In this document: in pieces, positions 33,201 through 45,060 of the stretch | How the letters are laid out: each line of letters opens with the position of its first letter | How positions within the stretch are numbered: position 1 is the stretch's first letter | Source: Spirometra erinaceieuropaei | Lineage: Eukaryota > Platyhelminthes > Cestoda > Diphyllobothriidea > Diphyllobothriidae | Assembly (NCBI GenBank): GCA_902702965.1 | Contig: CACRXP010000001.1 | Location: forward strand, 3,330,159-3,394,158 | Reading direction: 5' to 3' | Length of the DNA stretch: 64,000 bases | Translations under genes and position numbers: made by a program | Notes under the pieces: model-generated | The model's database searches: none | What the model saw: the letters and a program-made list of their open reading frames with translations, nothing else | What the model was told of the DNA's origin: nothing

Positions 33201-33309
33201 CTCAACACCGCGGATTACCAGAATTCACCGAGTTACCAAAATTCGTCTTTGCCTCTAGACGCATCCCAATGGGACAAGAATCTTCTCTGTAGTCATTCCG
33301 GATTCTTTT
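30223..33309. other. Spacer of the giant foldback
   Basis: About 3.1 kb between the arms. It contains a SINE-B fragment (about 32100-32330) and a G run at 30811-30824. Frames up to 116 codons (31257-31607 plus) lack recognisable motifs. No transposase or polymerase signature was found. Confidence 0.5.
32100..32330 (-). mobile_element. SINE-B body fragment
   Basis: AATTCGACCGTCGTTACCGA, GCGACGCATCTACCGCACTC, CTCGTCACCCACCTGAGC and CAGGTGGATGGCGCGACG keep the minus-strand order of the family. Confidence 0.55.
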
Positions 33310-35840
33310 TTTAAATGAATTACCGATGTGTTTGTGGGCACGTAGGTCTACTAAACGCCAAGTAGACTACTCTGACCAACTTGCATTTGCATGCAAGGTC
33401 CCTTCATCACCAACATGGAGTGCTTCGTTTACATCATCTGGCAAATAGATACCTGAAAACTACACTGTCTCAACCAGTCATCAACAGCTATGCCGACCGA
33501 AGCAGGCCCCCATAATAAATTGCAGGAAGATGACTTCTTAATTTAAACTGACCTTCCGAGCAAGTTGATGACGGCGAACGAGGCAGATTGCAGTCCATTC
33601 GATGAATCACTCCCTGGAAAGCATTTTCTCGAGTTCTGCTAGAAGGCACAATCGAAAACCTTTCTGGTGCCGTAGACGACTCAACTTCCATGAGACCGAA
33701 TTGTCGATGAGAGGTCGAGGTGTTCTTGTTCAGGGTCCCTGCTGTTTAAGTGCTCAGGCAAAACGGCTTAAGGTGTGTGGCGGAAATAACAGGAGATAGT
33801 TGTAGAAACTAAATGGTCGGACGCTGAAGAGGAGTTAATGGACGAAGTTGTTTCTGCATGACTGGACGAAAGTGAGTGTCAGGGCTGCAACGTTTGTGTC
33901 GTTCCATTTCGCGCTAGCCAGGAATGTGGTCGGGAGTGTTGGAATCCCTGGCATGTCAGACACGATCCCCGAATATTTCTCTCCTATGTTCCTACTTCGG
34001 TGGACTTTGTTCATCCTACGCCAAATTGTTCTGTTGCATGTGACACTAGTAGTCGAAATATCGTAGTTTATGCACGGCAGAAAATTGAGACGGCTCACTG
34101 GATGAAGGAGACAGGGAAGACTGGTGTGGTGATTTCTAGTTTTCTTGCAATCGCAAGCCAACCATGCCCAGACTGCATGCCTGGGATTGGGACTCGAGTC
34201 AGCTGTGCATTCAGCCTGCAGCCGGATGGCCATTAATTAATTATTGCAAGCAAGCAGGAAATGGTCACTCTAGAGTTTTTTTGCGTGCACCGGTTACACT
34301 CTTCCATACCCTTACTCGTGACTGGGGAAGCCAAGTCGGCTCTGATGTCATACCCCTTTTTCCATCCTGCAATCTGAATGGATCACTGCTCTTCGAATAA
34401 GCAACACCTTTGTGGACTGGAAGCCCTTCAACCGGCGAACTGATTCTTCCGACTATTGGAATACTCATGTTGGCTTTCGAAATGCCTCCCCCTTGACGAT
34501 TAGTATGTGTAATCCCTTCTGAATTCCAGTATTTGACTTTTTAGGGCATAGCACGCTCAGTTCACCTTTAAAATTTTAAACTTCTTGCTAGCCATCTTTT
34601 TTTGGTTTTTTTCATGCCCGTGTGGTTATAGGAGGCATGGGGCTGTAAGCACGCTATTCGATGACTAATGTTGTCAATTTATTATTCTCGAATGTGCAAC
34701 CAGAGACTGTTGTGTCGCCGGTGGTCGCCTTTCCACCGTCCCTCTGCAAGTAAACCTTTCCACAGATTCTTTTGCTGTTTACAGGGATCAACTCGCAAGC
34801 CGGTAATGACAGTTCCGTTCTCCTCTTCTTGCTTTCAATGGTATTTCTTGATTCTTGACTGATAGCTATTATGTAAACGCCTGCTGGTTCACAGGCTTCG
34901 GTGTATTGGAATTAATCTGGGCGTCTGTTCCGTTGTTTCGTGGACTGCGATCCTACGTGAAAATCATTTCTTATGTTAAAAAAATCCCAAAGAATTTGAG
35001 GCACGCCGAGCTTTTTCTATTTCCTGACCTTCTTCGTTTTGCTTCTGTGAAGCACTCTGCACTAACTTTACATAGGTGCTTGTGTGTGTGTGCGTGTTTG
35101 TGTGTCATCGTCGACCCCATGTCTAGGTACGTATTCCCCTGATGTGTGTCATTTGATTCTATAAGCAAAGGAGTTGGAAAAACGCATCGCTGGTAAGGCT
35201 GACGTAAAGCATACTTTCCAGTAGTGCTTCAGGGAGAGGGGATTTGGTGCCTGACTGTGGCCATGACTCATCGGCCGTCATATAAGCATTCCAGAATCTG
35301 ACATTCATACTATAAACGGGGTTCAGGGGCGTTAACTTAATCTGCCACACTCGCCACATGATGCCCTCGTCAGTGAACACGTCATCGACAGCAGTGGGGT
35401 GGGGGGTGTGCAGATTTTAATGGCGCTCATTTCAAATTCTCTAACCAGGTCGCTGCGGGGGGAGGGGAGAGGCCGATCAAACACTGAGGAGAGTGAACTA
35501 AATGTGGTGGAAATATTTGAAAGAGATCTTGCCGAAGAACGTTAGGTTGAGACTCAGCAGCACTCTGGCCAATCGACTTGCAAAGAGACGTCAACTGGCC
35601 TAGGTAATATATCAATAAAATCCATCAGGTGCCGAACCTCATGAGACATCAACGAAATCCGTCCTATTCCACGGCTGCGATACTGATTGGAACGCATAAT
35701 GACCTCGTTAGTCGGCATTCATTGACAGGCTAGGTTTCAGTGGAGATTTTCACATCCTTTTATGTATATTTATATCTTGGTCTGTGGATGCCTAAATAGG
35801 CATTGCCCGTAAAACTCCCTATTATCACCGTTTCCCGTTG
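33310..35840 (-). repeat. Right arm of giant foldback structure
   Basis: Inverted counterpart of 27698-30222, identical at 34904-35490 and diverged elsewhere. About 47 bp near 33330-33378 has no counterpart on the left. In this arm the long left-arm minus frame (28387-28860) is split by a frameshift around 34855, so the arms are not under shared coding constraint. Confidence 0.85.
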
Positions 35841-35842
35841 CC

Positions 35843-35955
35843 GATTTTGTCAATTTCTTATTCTCTAGTGGGCAATGAGAGTTTGTTGTATAACCGATGG
35901 TTACCTTTTCATTGCTCTATCGTTTTCAGTAAAGCTTCTCCATTATTAAGTGCTT
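35843..35955 (+). repeat. Direct third copy of an arm segment
   Basis: TTGTCAATTTCTTATTCTCT and CGATGGTTACC..TTTCATTG match 34671-34780 of the right arm in the same orientation at roughly two-thirds identity, just outside the right end. Confidence 0.55.
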
Positions 35956-36044
35956 GTCAGCACGTAGCGCTGTGCGTGGCCTGTGGTACCTCGGCTACAA
36001 CGCAAAGCGAAAATGTCCACTTTTGTCCGACAAGCAGGTCAGAA

Positions 36045-36375
36045 ACAGGCACTTGTTTCACGGTCGTTACCGATCATCAGTACGTCGTCAGTAGCAAGCT
36101 GGCAGACGGACAGAATGGGGTCGAGTAAGATCCTAACCACAGCAGTGAGGGTCAATCGCTCGCCCGATATGTTTATATACCTCATTTCATATGGCCTATG
36201 ACGTACTAATGGTCGACAACGGCCGCGAAACAGCTGTCTGCGTCTGGTCTGTTGCACTCTTAGTGAGTGTGTCCTATGTCACAGCGTTTGTTGTCGCCAG
36301 TAGCAAGCTGGCGGGCGAACAGAATTGGATCAAGTGTGATTTTAACCATAACAGTGTGGGTCAAACGCTTACTTA
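36045..36375. repeat. Mixed inverted and direct repeat unit
   Basis: GTAGCAAGCTGGC...AGAATGG.GTCAAG recurs with a 209-bp offset (36091 and 36300). The segment at 36045-36090 is the diverged complement of 36195-36245 (GACGTACTAATGGTCGACAA). The origin of the unit is not recognised. Confidence 0.6.
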
Positions 36376-36990
36376 ACCAGGGTTGGTCGACGTTTGCCAT
36401 TTAGCCACTGCTTCTCGCTGCTTCACCGTTCATGTAGGCTTTCGGCAGGAATTTTAGGGTAATACGGAACGGCTATCTTCCGTTGTGCAGTCAGAATGAG
36501 GCCAGTGCATGTCCCTCCAATTCTTCTCTAAAAATGACTCACTGCGTGTGACTCCTGTTTGAAGCCGTCGACCCCACTTCGCCCAACCGAGGAGGGATGC
36601 TGCTTTGGGAGACAATCAGTTGTCCATCTGCCACGGCCCCTAACTGCGGGCTACTGTGAGCTCTCTCCTGCGTTGGGCAATTTCTGGGTAATAATATTTG
36701 CAACTGCTGTGACAGCTCCCGGTGACGCACACATGGACCACACACAGTCAGCCGCCTAGGTTAGGGACCACCAGTCAAACGGCGTGCCCTGGTCCGACCT
36801 GATTTCAGGGCCGACTGAATTCTCCCGCTCCGGAGCTCCAGCTCCCTCTGCGGTCCTCGCGTGTGGTTATGAAGAAAAATACCGAGGACGGTAGGCCGCG
36901 TTAGGGCTGCCGCCTCCCGGCACTTTGTGGCCTGCTCGTCTGGCCATCTACCATGACCGGCTTAACTTGGATAAATACTTAAAAGTATAA
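36376..36990. other. No recognised gene
   Basis: Nothing assignable. The short frames at 36539-36759 have no recognisable motif. Confidence 0.3.
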
Positions 36991-37356
36991 ATAGTAGGGG
37001 GCGCTCACCGATCTTTCTTACGGAACTCACTCGTTCTGCTGTGCCTTATGGGCTCTCTCTCAGGCCCAACCAGCAGCCGCACAGCGACGCATGATATAGG
37101 CAGAAGGGGTATTACCGACAAAGACAAAGGAGACTGGAATGACCATCTCTGGTTTGTTAGCCGTCGTCAGCCAGTTATACCCAACCCCGAAGTGTGGAAC
37201 ACCCGAGGTTCGAGGCGTGGACTTCTAACTAGCAGGTCAAGAGTTCGAACCTCGGGTGTTCCACACTTCGGGATTGGGTATAACTGGCCGACGACGGCTA
37301 ATAAGCCAGAAATGACCATTCCAGTCTCCCTTGTCTTTGTCAGTAATACCATACTA
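36991..37356. mobile_element. SINE-A, head-to-head palindrome
   Basis: A minus-strand 5' part (36991-37110) leads into a minus-strand tail (37114-37213), then a plus-strand copy (about 37218-37356). The tails form a near-perfect palindrome with arms of about 105 bp around a 30-bp loop. The plus-strand core has a good B box (GAGTTCGAACCTC). Confidence 0.8.
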
Positions 37357-37375
37357 CTTAAATGTATCTTTCTGA

Positions 37376-39444
37376 ACAGTAGGTGATTGAACTCAAGGAA
37401 CATTATCAGGAATTCTGATGTTGGATTTCTGTTAAAAATAATTACCCACATGAGGTTGTATTATTGGTTGTCAGGCAGCATAATCCCAAGATACGTCAGT
37501 CACGTAGGCATCTTCTAGGTCGCTTACAAAATTCCGCTCACTAAGAATTCAATGTTTAGTTATTGCAAATTCTCCGGCGCGGATGTATATTTCTTCCCCC
37601 TAGGCCAACTTCCTACTAAATGCCTCATCTATATATTAAAACATATAAGCAGCGCAAATACGATTTTTCCCTTTTGCATATTTAATAACACCGTGTTTCC
37701 TTCTCTAGAAGGTCCTTATTACTTCCATTTCCATATTAAAGATGATCTTGCGCCATATTTCGGCGTGGGGAGTACATATATCCATTCCCAACCAATTTTC
37801 TCCAGTGATTTTCTATACACCTTTAATTACAGATATATTTTGTGGAAACCGTTCATAGAAATATCTGTTCCTGCACTCATTTGGTAGCAAATTACCTCTC
37901 TTTCAACTTTCTACTAAAACAAAGGGCACCTTCCGGTTTTACAAAACTTCTTTTTGGTAACGGTATAGAGAAGGACACCACTTAACTGTCAGTAGACTGT
38001 GGACCGTGCCATACGTGATTTATGTTAAAGGCAGTTTTATGGGTGGGCGGCACGCTAGACAGTAAGCTTATAAAACGAAAAAAGCACAGAAATTGCCTGG
38101 ATCTATGCCGAAAGTCTTATCCTACGCTATTGTACCACAACGGTAATGAGGGTAGTAATTAGACAACAAACAAAAATTAAATTTCACAAAATAAGGGGTG
38201 TTGAGTTATGGTGTGAGGTCGTGGGAAGTAATCGTTTTTGGCAGCGGAATTTCTGGAACGGCCTGCAAATGCATGCCAGGATAAAACCCCATATGATATG
38301 ATCCACACTCTACTAACAGTTAAGTGGGATCCTTCTCTATACCGTTGCCCTTCCTTTTCTCGAATAGTTTTGAACCCGAACTACCGTTGCACTAGCTTTT
38401 GGGATTTCCAAATTACAAGCTGTTAACTGTCCATTTAAAAAAATCAAAAATCCCTCCGCGCTATTAAAAATGTCGTATAGAAATCATAAATTGTCTAATG
38501 TCTATGAACCCCATTGTATAATTCATAAGGAGCGTTAACAAGCTAGTGAGTGTGATGATACTCAAACAGGCCAATCACAATCTTGACAAATTTCATAAGT
38601 GCAGATTTTTTAAACCGGGGGGGTGGTCGGATGCTGCTATTACTACAGGTGGTCTCACTCTAAGCTCCAGTAGGGTACCTGTTCCCGTGTCTTGACTTTA
38701 ACCCTAACGCTAGCCCTCATAGTCCCAATCCCTATTCTAACCCTCCTAACCCGAACACTAACCCCACTTTGAGTTTAGGGAAGGCCGCCTGCAGTACGGA
38801 GGGAGGTCCATACATCCCTGCTCAATCACCGAGACATCTTCTTATCAAATAAAAAATGTGAAGGTGCATTTTCTTGCAAAACTAGTATAAGAAAAGATAT
38901 TTTGCGCACGCTTCCTGCAAAGTACTTCTGGATTTACATAAGCGTCGAAAATGAGTGTGAAAGGTTGTACCATTTAAGTAGTTCTTTTTAACAAATGTGA
39001 CTTTTGCTGGCGGCCGGAAATGTGCGCATTCGAAATTCGGCGTCCCGCTAAACTGATGCGATCTGACCTATAAAATCTAGCCCCTGGTTAAAAGCGGGGC
39101 TGGTCCTTTCTTGCCCATATATAGTGGCACTAGCCGGAGCAACTTGAGAGAGGGAAGATAACACCTCAGTGACAATGTAAAGGGCGGTAACCAAATAGTT
39201 TCAACACAGTAACCTGTTCCCTCCCCTGAACGTGGACTTCGCTGCAGCCTAAGTAGACGGATTCTGACAAGTGAATATGGGACCAAATGTCAAGAAGTCC
39301 ATCGAACAACATTTGTTGATGCCTGTATGAAGGTAGGCCTGAGTGAGTGCTGATCAATATTGCACCTCCATCTAGGTAGCCCTTTCACAGCGAAATCACA
39401 TTTCATGATTTCACTTAGTGTCTCATTAGTTATCTTATCTACTG
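37376..39444. mobile_element. Tc1-type foldback element, copy 5, with nested inserts
   Basis: The left end reads CAGTAGGTGATTGAACTC and the right end TTAGTTATCTTATCTACTG, a diverged inverted pair. Internal landmarks (TTTGGTAGCAAATTACC, GGCGGCCGGAAATGTGCGC) match family arms. Inserts enlarge it to 2.07 kb: a telomere-like element (38630-38830) and an unrelated piece (about 39080-39370). Confidence 0.6.
38630..38830 (-). repeat. Family C element with CCCTAA-like core
   Basis: The core (38698-38765) is a degenerate AACCCTAA tract. It is flanked by TACTACAGGTGGTCTCACTC on the left and GGCCGCCTGCAGTACGGAG on the right, which are roughly complementary ends. Confidence 0.65.
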
Positions 39445-40220
39445 CAAGTCACCCTACCCATGACTAAAGCGCCATGCCGACAAAAGAACCAACTTCTGGT
39501 TTTCCGAGTATATGTAATGGAAATTTTTCGCTCCACTTCAGGTTTGATTGAATGCGAATTACTGGTCAGTAAACGCGGAGGCTGGTGGTCTCTGGGAGGG
39601 CTCTTTCCCAAGAGCACAGGACCCCCTCACTTGCCGTAATGGTACATTGGCAAAAGCACAGGGTACAGTAAGCTGTTACAATACTGTAATGACTGGGTAT
39701 AATAAGACCTCCCCTTCCTGCCTGTTCAGTCTGAACGTGCTCGCCACCGTTTCGTGCTCACTGTTCGTCGGTTGCGCAACTACCGTCGTTAGAAGAAGCG
39801 ATAGTCAAATGATCGTCAGACTGTGCATGTTGGGGTTGTGCGCGTTCATGCGTGCTTTTGTCAGTAGTTACTCTTAATTGCGCCCATCTGGAAAGAAGGA
39901 AAACCTACGCCCACGCCTAATTAGGCTCCAGCTAACCAACCCGTAGGCACTTTCGAAATACTATGCAATAGGGCTAGCGAGATCTAGGACTGGCAGAACT
40001 CCTTCTTTCGGAGGGGGGGGTGTCGTGAATGAACGACGTGCTTCCGTCCTTACTACCTGGATCGTTATACTAGAGCATGTCGTCGGTAAGCCTATATGTC
40101 GTTAATAGTGAAGAGTTGATCACAAGGTAAAATATCAGAGGGGGAAATGCTGCGTCCCGAGAACGTTTCGATTAGCAATATCGGCTACGACTTGTGCATC
40201 CTCGATACAGCGCGAATAAT
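39445..40220. other. No recognised gene
   Basis: A 109-codon frame (39548-39877) has no recognisable domain. No repeat was assigned. Confidence 0.3.
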
Positions 40221-40222
40221 TA

Positions 40223-41199
40223 CAGTAGTTGGGCTAACTCATGAAATGTCAACCGAAATTCCAAAATGCGTTCTCGTTTCGAAAAGATTAATTAAGTAGG
40301 GTTTTAAAACTAATTATCATGCGGCAAAATTCTATAGCAAGTCAGTTACCTCAGGGTGCCGGCTTCCGAAAGAACTTCTTATTGGCTGCATGCGAAAACT
40401 ATATTCTGTAAAAAATGACCACTTAAGTAGCATGTATTTTTCTTATGGATTTTCGATGCCCCTAAAAATTCAATTATATTTCATAGAAAACATCCATAAA
40501 GATATTCTTTCTTTTGCTCATTTGGTAGAAAATTATATCTTCTTCCAGTTTTTTACTCGAAAGAAAAGTATAATTCGGTTTCCAAAAACTTTTCCAATTC
40601 CTGAATAATTTTGATCCCCGATCTGCCGTTGTAGTTCCATTCAGGGTTTCCAAACTACAAGTCGTATATTTTCCGCGTACAGAAAACCATGCGCTTCTCT
40701 ACGGTATTAAGAGGAGACCATATCGAGTCCATAAAATTTAACAGTGCATTTGAGCCATATTGTCAACTTTACAAGTCACATTAGTGAATGCAGAGAGGTT
40801 TTATGAAAGGTCATTTCATGGTATTAAAAGGTCCCACAATTAGATATTTTTTGAAAACCGAATTATACCCTTCCTTCGAGTATACAATTGGAAGAAGCGG
40901 TAATTTTCTGTCGAATGAACAAAAGAATGAATATTTTATGCATGTTTTCCAGGAAATATAATGGAATCTTTAAGAGCATCTGAAATCGATGAGAAGAATG
41001 CATGCTACATAAGTAGTCATTTTTTACAGAGTGTAGTTTTTGCATGCAGCGGGAAGGAAGTTCATTCGAAAGCCGGCATCCCGAGCTAACTAGATTATTA
41101 TAAGATGATTTGTTTTACAACACTATTTAATTAATGTTTTAGAAACGAAAATTATTTTTGGAATTTCGGTTGACATTTCATGAGTTAGCCCACCTACTG
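40223..41199. mobile_element. Tc1-type foldback element, copy 6 (complete)
   Basis: 977 bp with CAGTAGTTGGGCTAACTC and its near-complement GAGTTAGCCCACCTACTG at the ends, both flanked by TA (40221-40222 and 41200-41201). Arms pair over their length and there is no coding frame. It is close in sequence to copies 3 and 7. Confidence 0.88.
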
Positions 41200-41823
41200 T
41201 ATGAATGTGGATCATGCGTTGCACCGAGGCGAAGGCTCGCACAGCCAGCACCATTTGCGATCCAGCGGGGCGCTCTGCTCTCCCGCCGTCCGCATTGGAC
41301 AGCCAGGTCATCTGTGTGGAGTACTTCCGGCCTGTTCGCCTTACCCACACAGAGTCTGCTGAATCTAGCTGCTCTATAGCCTCTCTAGATTCAGTCGCCT
41401 GATTCGGCTTACTTCGTGCAGTCCGTACGTGGAAACGGTGTAAATAAGTGCAGAATTGTACGGAAACACGGTTCTATAATTGGCATGATTAGCAAGTTTT
41501 AAATGTTACACTTACAACCAAATGTCTCCAGGCGTACAGTCAGACGGGCAGTGTCAAGTTGCGCGGGAAGAAAACGGAAGATTCAAGCAAATAGTACGAG
41601 AGTTGGAGGAAAACAAAAGGCCATAATTTTCCGAGGCAAACAAAAAATTTTAAATATATGGTAAAAGATGTCAAAAAAGGGATATCATACGTGGGAACAT
41701 ACAACCGGTACGGTTAAACGCGGTCGACACGTGCGCCTCACAATGTCAACTGAACTGAGGACACACAAGTCTTTAGAAAAGGATGGCTTATATCGCTAGT
41801 GGAAACTTCAAATAACTAAAAGT
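41200..41823. other. No recognised gene; G+C-rich start
   Basis: 41205-41402 is G+C-rich with overlapping short frames and no motif. The imperfect palindrome GAATCTAGC...CTAGATTC lies at about 41359-41391. Confidence 0.3.
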
Positions 41824-41847
41824 CTCCTCCTCCTCCTCCTCCTCCTT
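41824..41847. repeat. (CCT)n microsatellite
   Basis: Eight CCT units in a row. Confidence 0.9.
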
Positions 41848-41949
41848 CTCTTCTGAATCTCGGAACGTTTCATCTGACGTGCGCAGACTGTCAAACGACA
41901 AGAGGCTTTAAGGTTCACGATCGAACTCCCCGAATATACAGTCCGAAGA

Positions 41950-42075
41950 AAAGTTTATTTTTTGATTTGACGTTCACCGATCGACTCACGAGACCTATTT
42001 TTCCCGCCATGCCTTGAGACTCAACCTGGAGCCCTTGCAGGCAGTCGCATGGCGACCAGACATACAGTCCGTGAC
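41950..42075 (-). mobile_element. SINE-A subtype b 5' fragment
   Basis: GTTCACCGATCGACTCACGA and CCCTTGCAGGCAGTCGCATGG match the minus-strand head of subtype b at 27175-27265. Confidence 0.55.
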
Positions 42076-43159
42076 CTATCTCATGAAAGGTCACGAACTG
42101 CGAACTAAAATCGCTGTGACGCACGAACCACCAACTCCGCATCCACGAAAGTTATACTGCGTTAGATAAAAGTCTGTAGCCAGTATATTTTTCAGCACAC
42201 AAAAACGTCCTCTAATAAGTTTCCTACTCAAAGATGACTTTGTCATGGCGGTTGGCTGATGGAGGTCGAATTCTTTCATCCTTTTTCTAATTATGCGCAA
42301 AGGAAACATCGTCAGGTATTCCCTGCGAATAGCCTTATGGGCCATATAATGATACTTTTCAGTGTTCGACAACTGAACTGTCGTCTTGCTTACTTGTGGG
42401 CAGTCTTAGTCCATCTTGTTTAGCTCTAATCAATGTTTTATTATTAATATTACTCCACATAATGACTGGGCTAATAGTAAAAATACTAGCTAATGACTCA
42501 CGCGGCAACCCTTCGGCTGCCAGTTTTCGTTGCGCTCAAAGTCAACTCCCGGTAAGAATTACTTTGACATCTTTGTTTCACGACGTAGCACAGAAAATTT
42601 GCAACATGTAGCGCGCAGCCTATATATGCGTGCTTATACCTACTTATTCCCGATGTAGTAAAACCAATAATGTCGAACAAGCTTATTAGTGTGGTTAACG
42701 ACATAAAATGTTAAAAGTTTACTAAATAGAATTTATAAAAAACAAATTGCTTCTTCTTTGACGAAAAGAATGCGTTTTTACATAGTTATTTTGGCTTGAT
42801 TTTTATGAACTAAAAATCCCAATTTCCATTCCCGAAATGGGTTTCTTTGATATTTTTCTTGGCCGTATGAATTTTCCTTTATAACGCAGCGTGCGTAAAT
42901 AAGAGGCTCTAATAGGTGATATTTATAAGCCTAGGAAATTACGTGGATATCCGGAAACGTCAAATTTTGCCTCGTCTTGACCTGCTTCCCTCAATAAAAC
43001 AAACCTAACATGAATTCTTCTTTAGAAAAGCGTTTTCTGGAATTCCAGTCGATTCTAAAAACAAAACTAACCACACCAAATCTACACCGTGTTACCAACC
43101 CCAATACCGATCTCGGCATTTCAAGAGTTAGGTCATCTTCTGTACATGCTAAAGGGCGT
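42076..43159. other. No recognised gene
   Basis: A+T-rich sequence with no supportable feature. Confidence 0.3.
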
Positions 43160-43280
43160 TCCTATAAAGGTGAAAAAAGCTGGGATGGCCATTTCTGGCT
43201 TATTAGCCGTCGTCAGCCAACCCTTCCCAACCCTATGTTTGCGACACCTGAGCCTCGATCCGATGTTCTCGGGTCCTCGA
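43160..43280 (-). mobile_element. SINE-A tail fragment
   Basis: GATGGCCATTTCTGGCTTAT, TAGCCGTCGTCAGCCAACCC and GCGACACCTGAGCCTCGATC follow family order. Confidence 0.7.
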
Positions 43281-43440
43281 ACGTTTGTAAGTTCAGTACG
43301 GGTTGCTTCACGCACATCTGGCAGAGGTCAGGGGCATTTGTGAAAAATCAGGTCCTCTTGCAACGTCATACTAGAAAGTCGGAATATTTAGGCTTTCAAA
43401 ACGTTCACATTTATGTGCTGTGAGAGGTGTGCACCAGGTA

Positions 43441-44374
43441 CATTGGCTGATCTATCACATTAAACATTAACCGGAATGTGTTTTCGACTAGAAGGGGTTA
43501 TTAATGTAACGTTGGAGCATTGGTTGCAACGCAACATAATCCCCTAGTTTTTCAATCATGTCAGGATGACGGCTTTTGAATGATCTCGCCTGCAAAAAAC
43601 TGGCTGGTCAAAATTGACTAAGCAAGTGGTATACATTTATCATATTGCTCTTCGACGTCCCTATAAATTCAAATTTTTTATGAAAGAAATACATGAGAAT
43701 ATTCCCTGTACACTCATTTGGTAGGAAACTGCGTATCCTCCCAATTACTTACTTAACGAAGACGTATAGAAAAAGTTCGTAATTATGCGATTTTTCAAGA
43801 CCGTGAAATGGCCATTCATACATCACATCTGTCGGTTACTTATGAAGTATGAATAATTGTCCATATCCATTGTAAAATTGTATACATCCTGTATGGTTTC
43901 ATCTTAACGGGATGAGAAAGTGTACTACCTTCCTCACAGGGAAAGTACACAGCATGTGGTTTGGAAACGGCAACTGCAAATCGAGTTCAACATTGTTCGA
44001 AAATTGTAAAAAGATATTTAAGGCCGGAAGACATCCCTTTTTCAAGTATTCAATCTGAATATAACTTAATTCTTTATTAAATAAATGCAAAAGATAATAT
44101 TTAGAACATTGTTTCTTAAAATCTATTTAGATTTATAAATATTTTTAAAAGTAAATGTGGAAAACACATACCAGCTAAGCAGTCATTTTTTGCCGAGTGT
44201 AGTTATTTCAGGCGGCCTGAAAGAAGCTCAGTCAAAATCTGGCATTCCGTCGTGAGCGGAATATCTTGAGACTAGGCCTCACGATAATATTATTACTCCA
44301 CCTAAGTAATCAGTTCTAGTCGGGAAGTAACTTCAGGATTTCGGTTAGTATTTTATCAGATAGGCCAGCTAATG
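43441..44374. mobile_element. Tc1-type foldback element, copy 8, older subfamily
   Basis: 934 bp with CATTGGCTGATCTATC and its complement GATAGGCCAGCTAATG at the ends, flanked by TA (43439-43440 and 44375-44376). The terminal GGCTGATCTATC resembles the element at 58013 rather than copies 3, 6 and 7, which suggests two subfamilies. Confidence 0.75.
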
Positions 44375-44376
44375 TA

Positions 44377-44909
44377 TATGCACATACTCTAGGAAGTTTA
44401 GGACCAATTGCCAAGAAAATACGGCAATAAAGATGAATATAATGTCAAATGGTGACTGTAAGTGCATGAAAAAAGCACTGATTTCACAAAAATATCAGTT
44501 TTTGAATCAAAAATACACCACGTTCTCGAACACCAAACCTTGTGAAGACGCAAACTCCCACAAATGCGTTTTAGACATGCTATTTCTGTTGGTTTTTTTA
44601 GATTGGCGGATTTTCTACACACAACTATCGGAAGCTAACGGAAAACTGCGTCGCGGCTGCCGGTACGTAACTTCGCTAGGCCAGCTTTTCCCCTTCGATG
44701 GATAAGTTAAGGAGTACAGTCAGTATTTTTAACGTGCAGAGTATAGGGAATGTGTACCTTTGGACAAATCTCCGATAAAACCTAATCTTTTTTCCTCTCG
44801 CACTGCTCACCTCTTGTCACATATATATAAAACCCTTCCTATTGAAGTCTAATTTACGTTTACCAGTGAGCAGCCTTCATCGCATATTTGTCTTCTGTAG
44901 GAAGTCAGA
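44377..44909. other. No recognised gene
   Basis: Frames of 74-90 codons on both strands (44398-44705) show no domain pattern. Confidence 0.3.
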
Positions 44910-45060
44910 TCTACAGTTCCTGCAGTCGGTCGCATAGCAACCAGGAATCATTAGTTAAGAAATATTGCCGATAAGGACTAGAGGAATTGAAATTACAGTC
45001 GTTATCGGGCAACTATACCTTAACCCTAGACCAGAAACATCGGCTGCTTGAGACCGCTAA
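44910..45060 (-). mobile_element. SINE-A subtype b, badly decayed
   Basis: TGCAGTCGGTCGCATAGCAACC, TTGCCGATAAGGACTAGAGG and ACTATACCTTAACCC keep the order of head, junction and tail. Confidence 0.4.
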
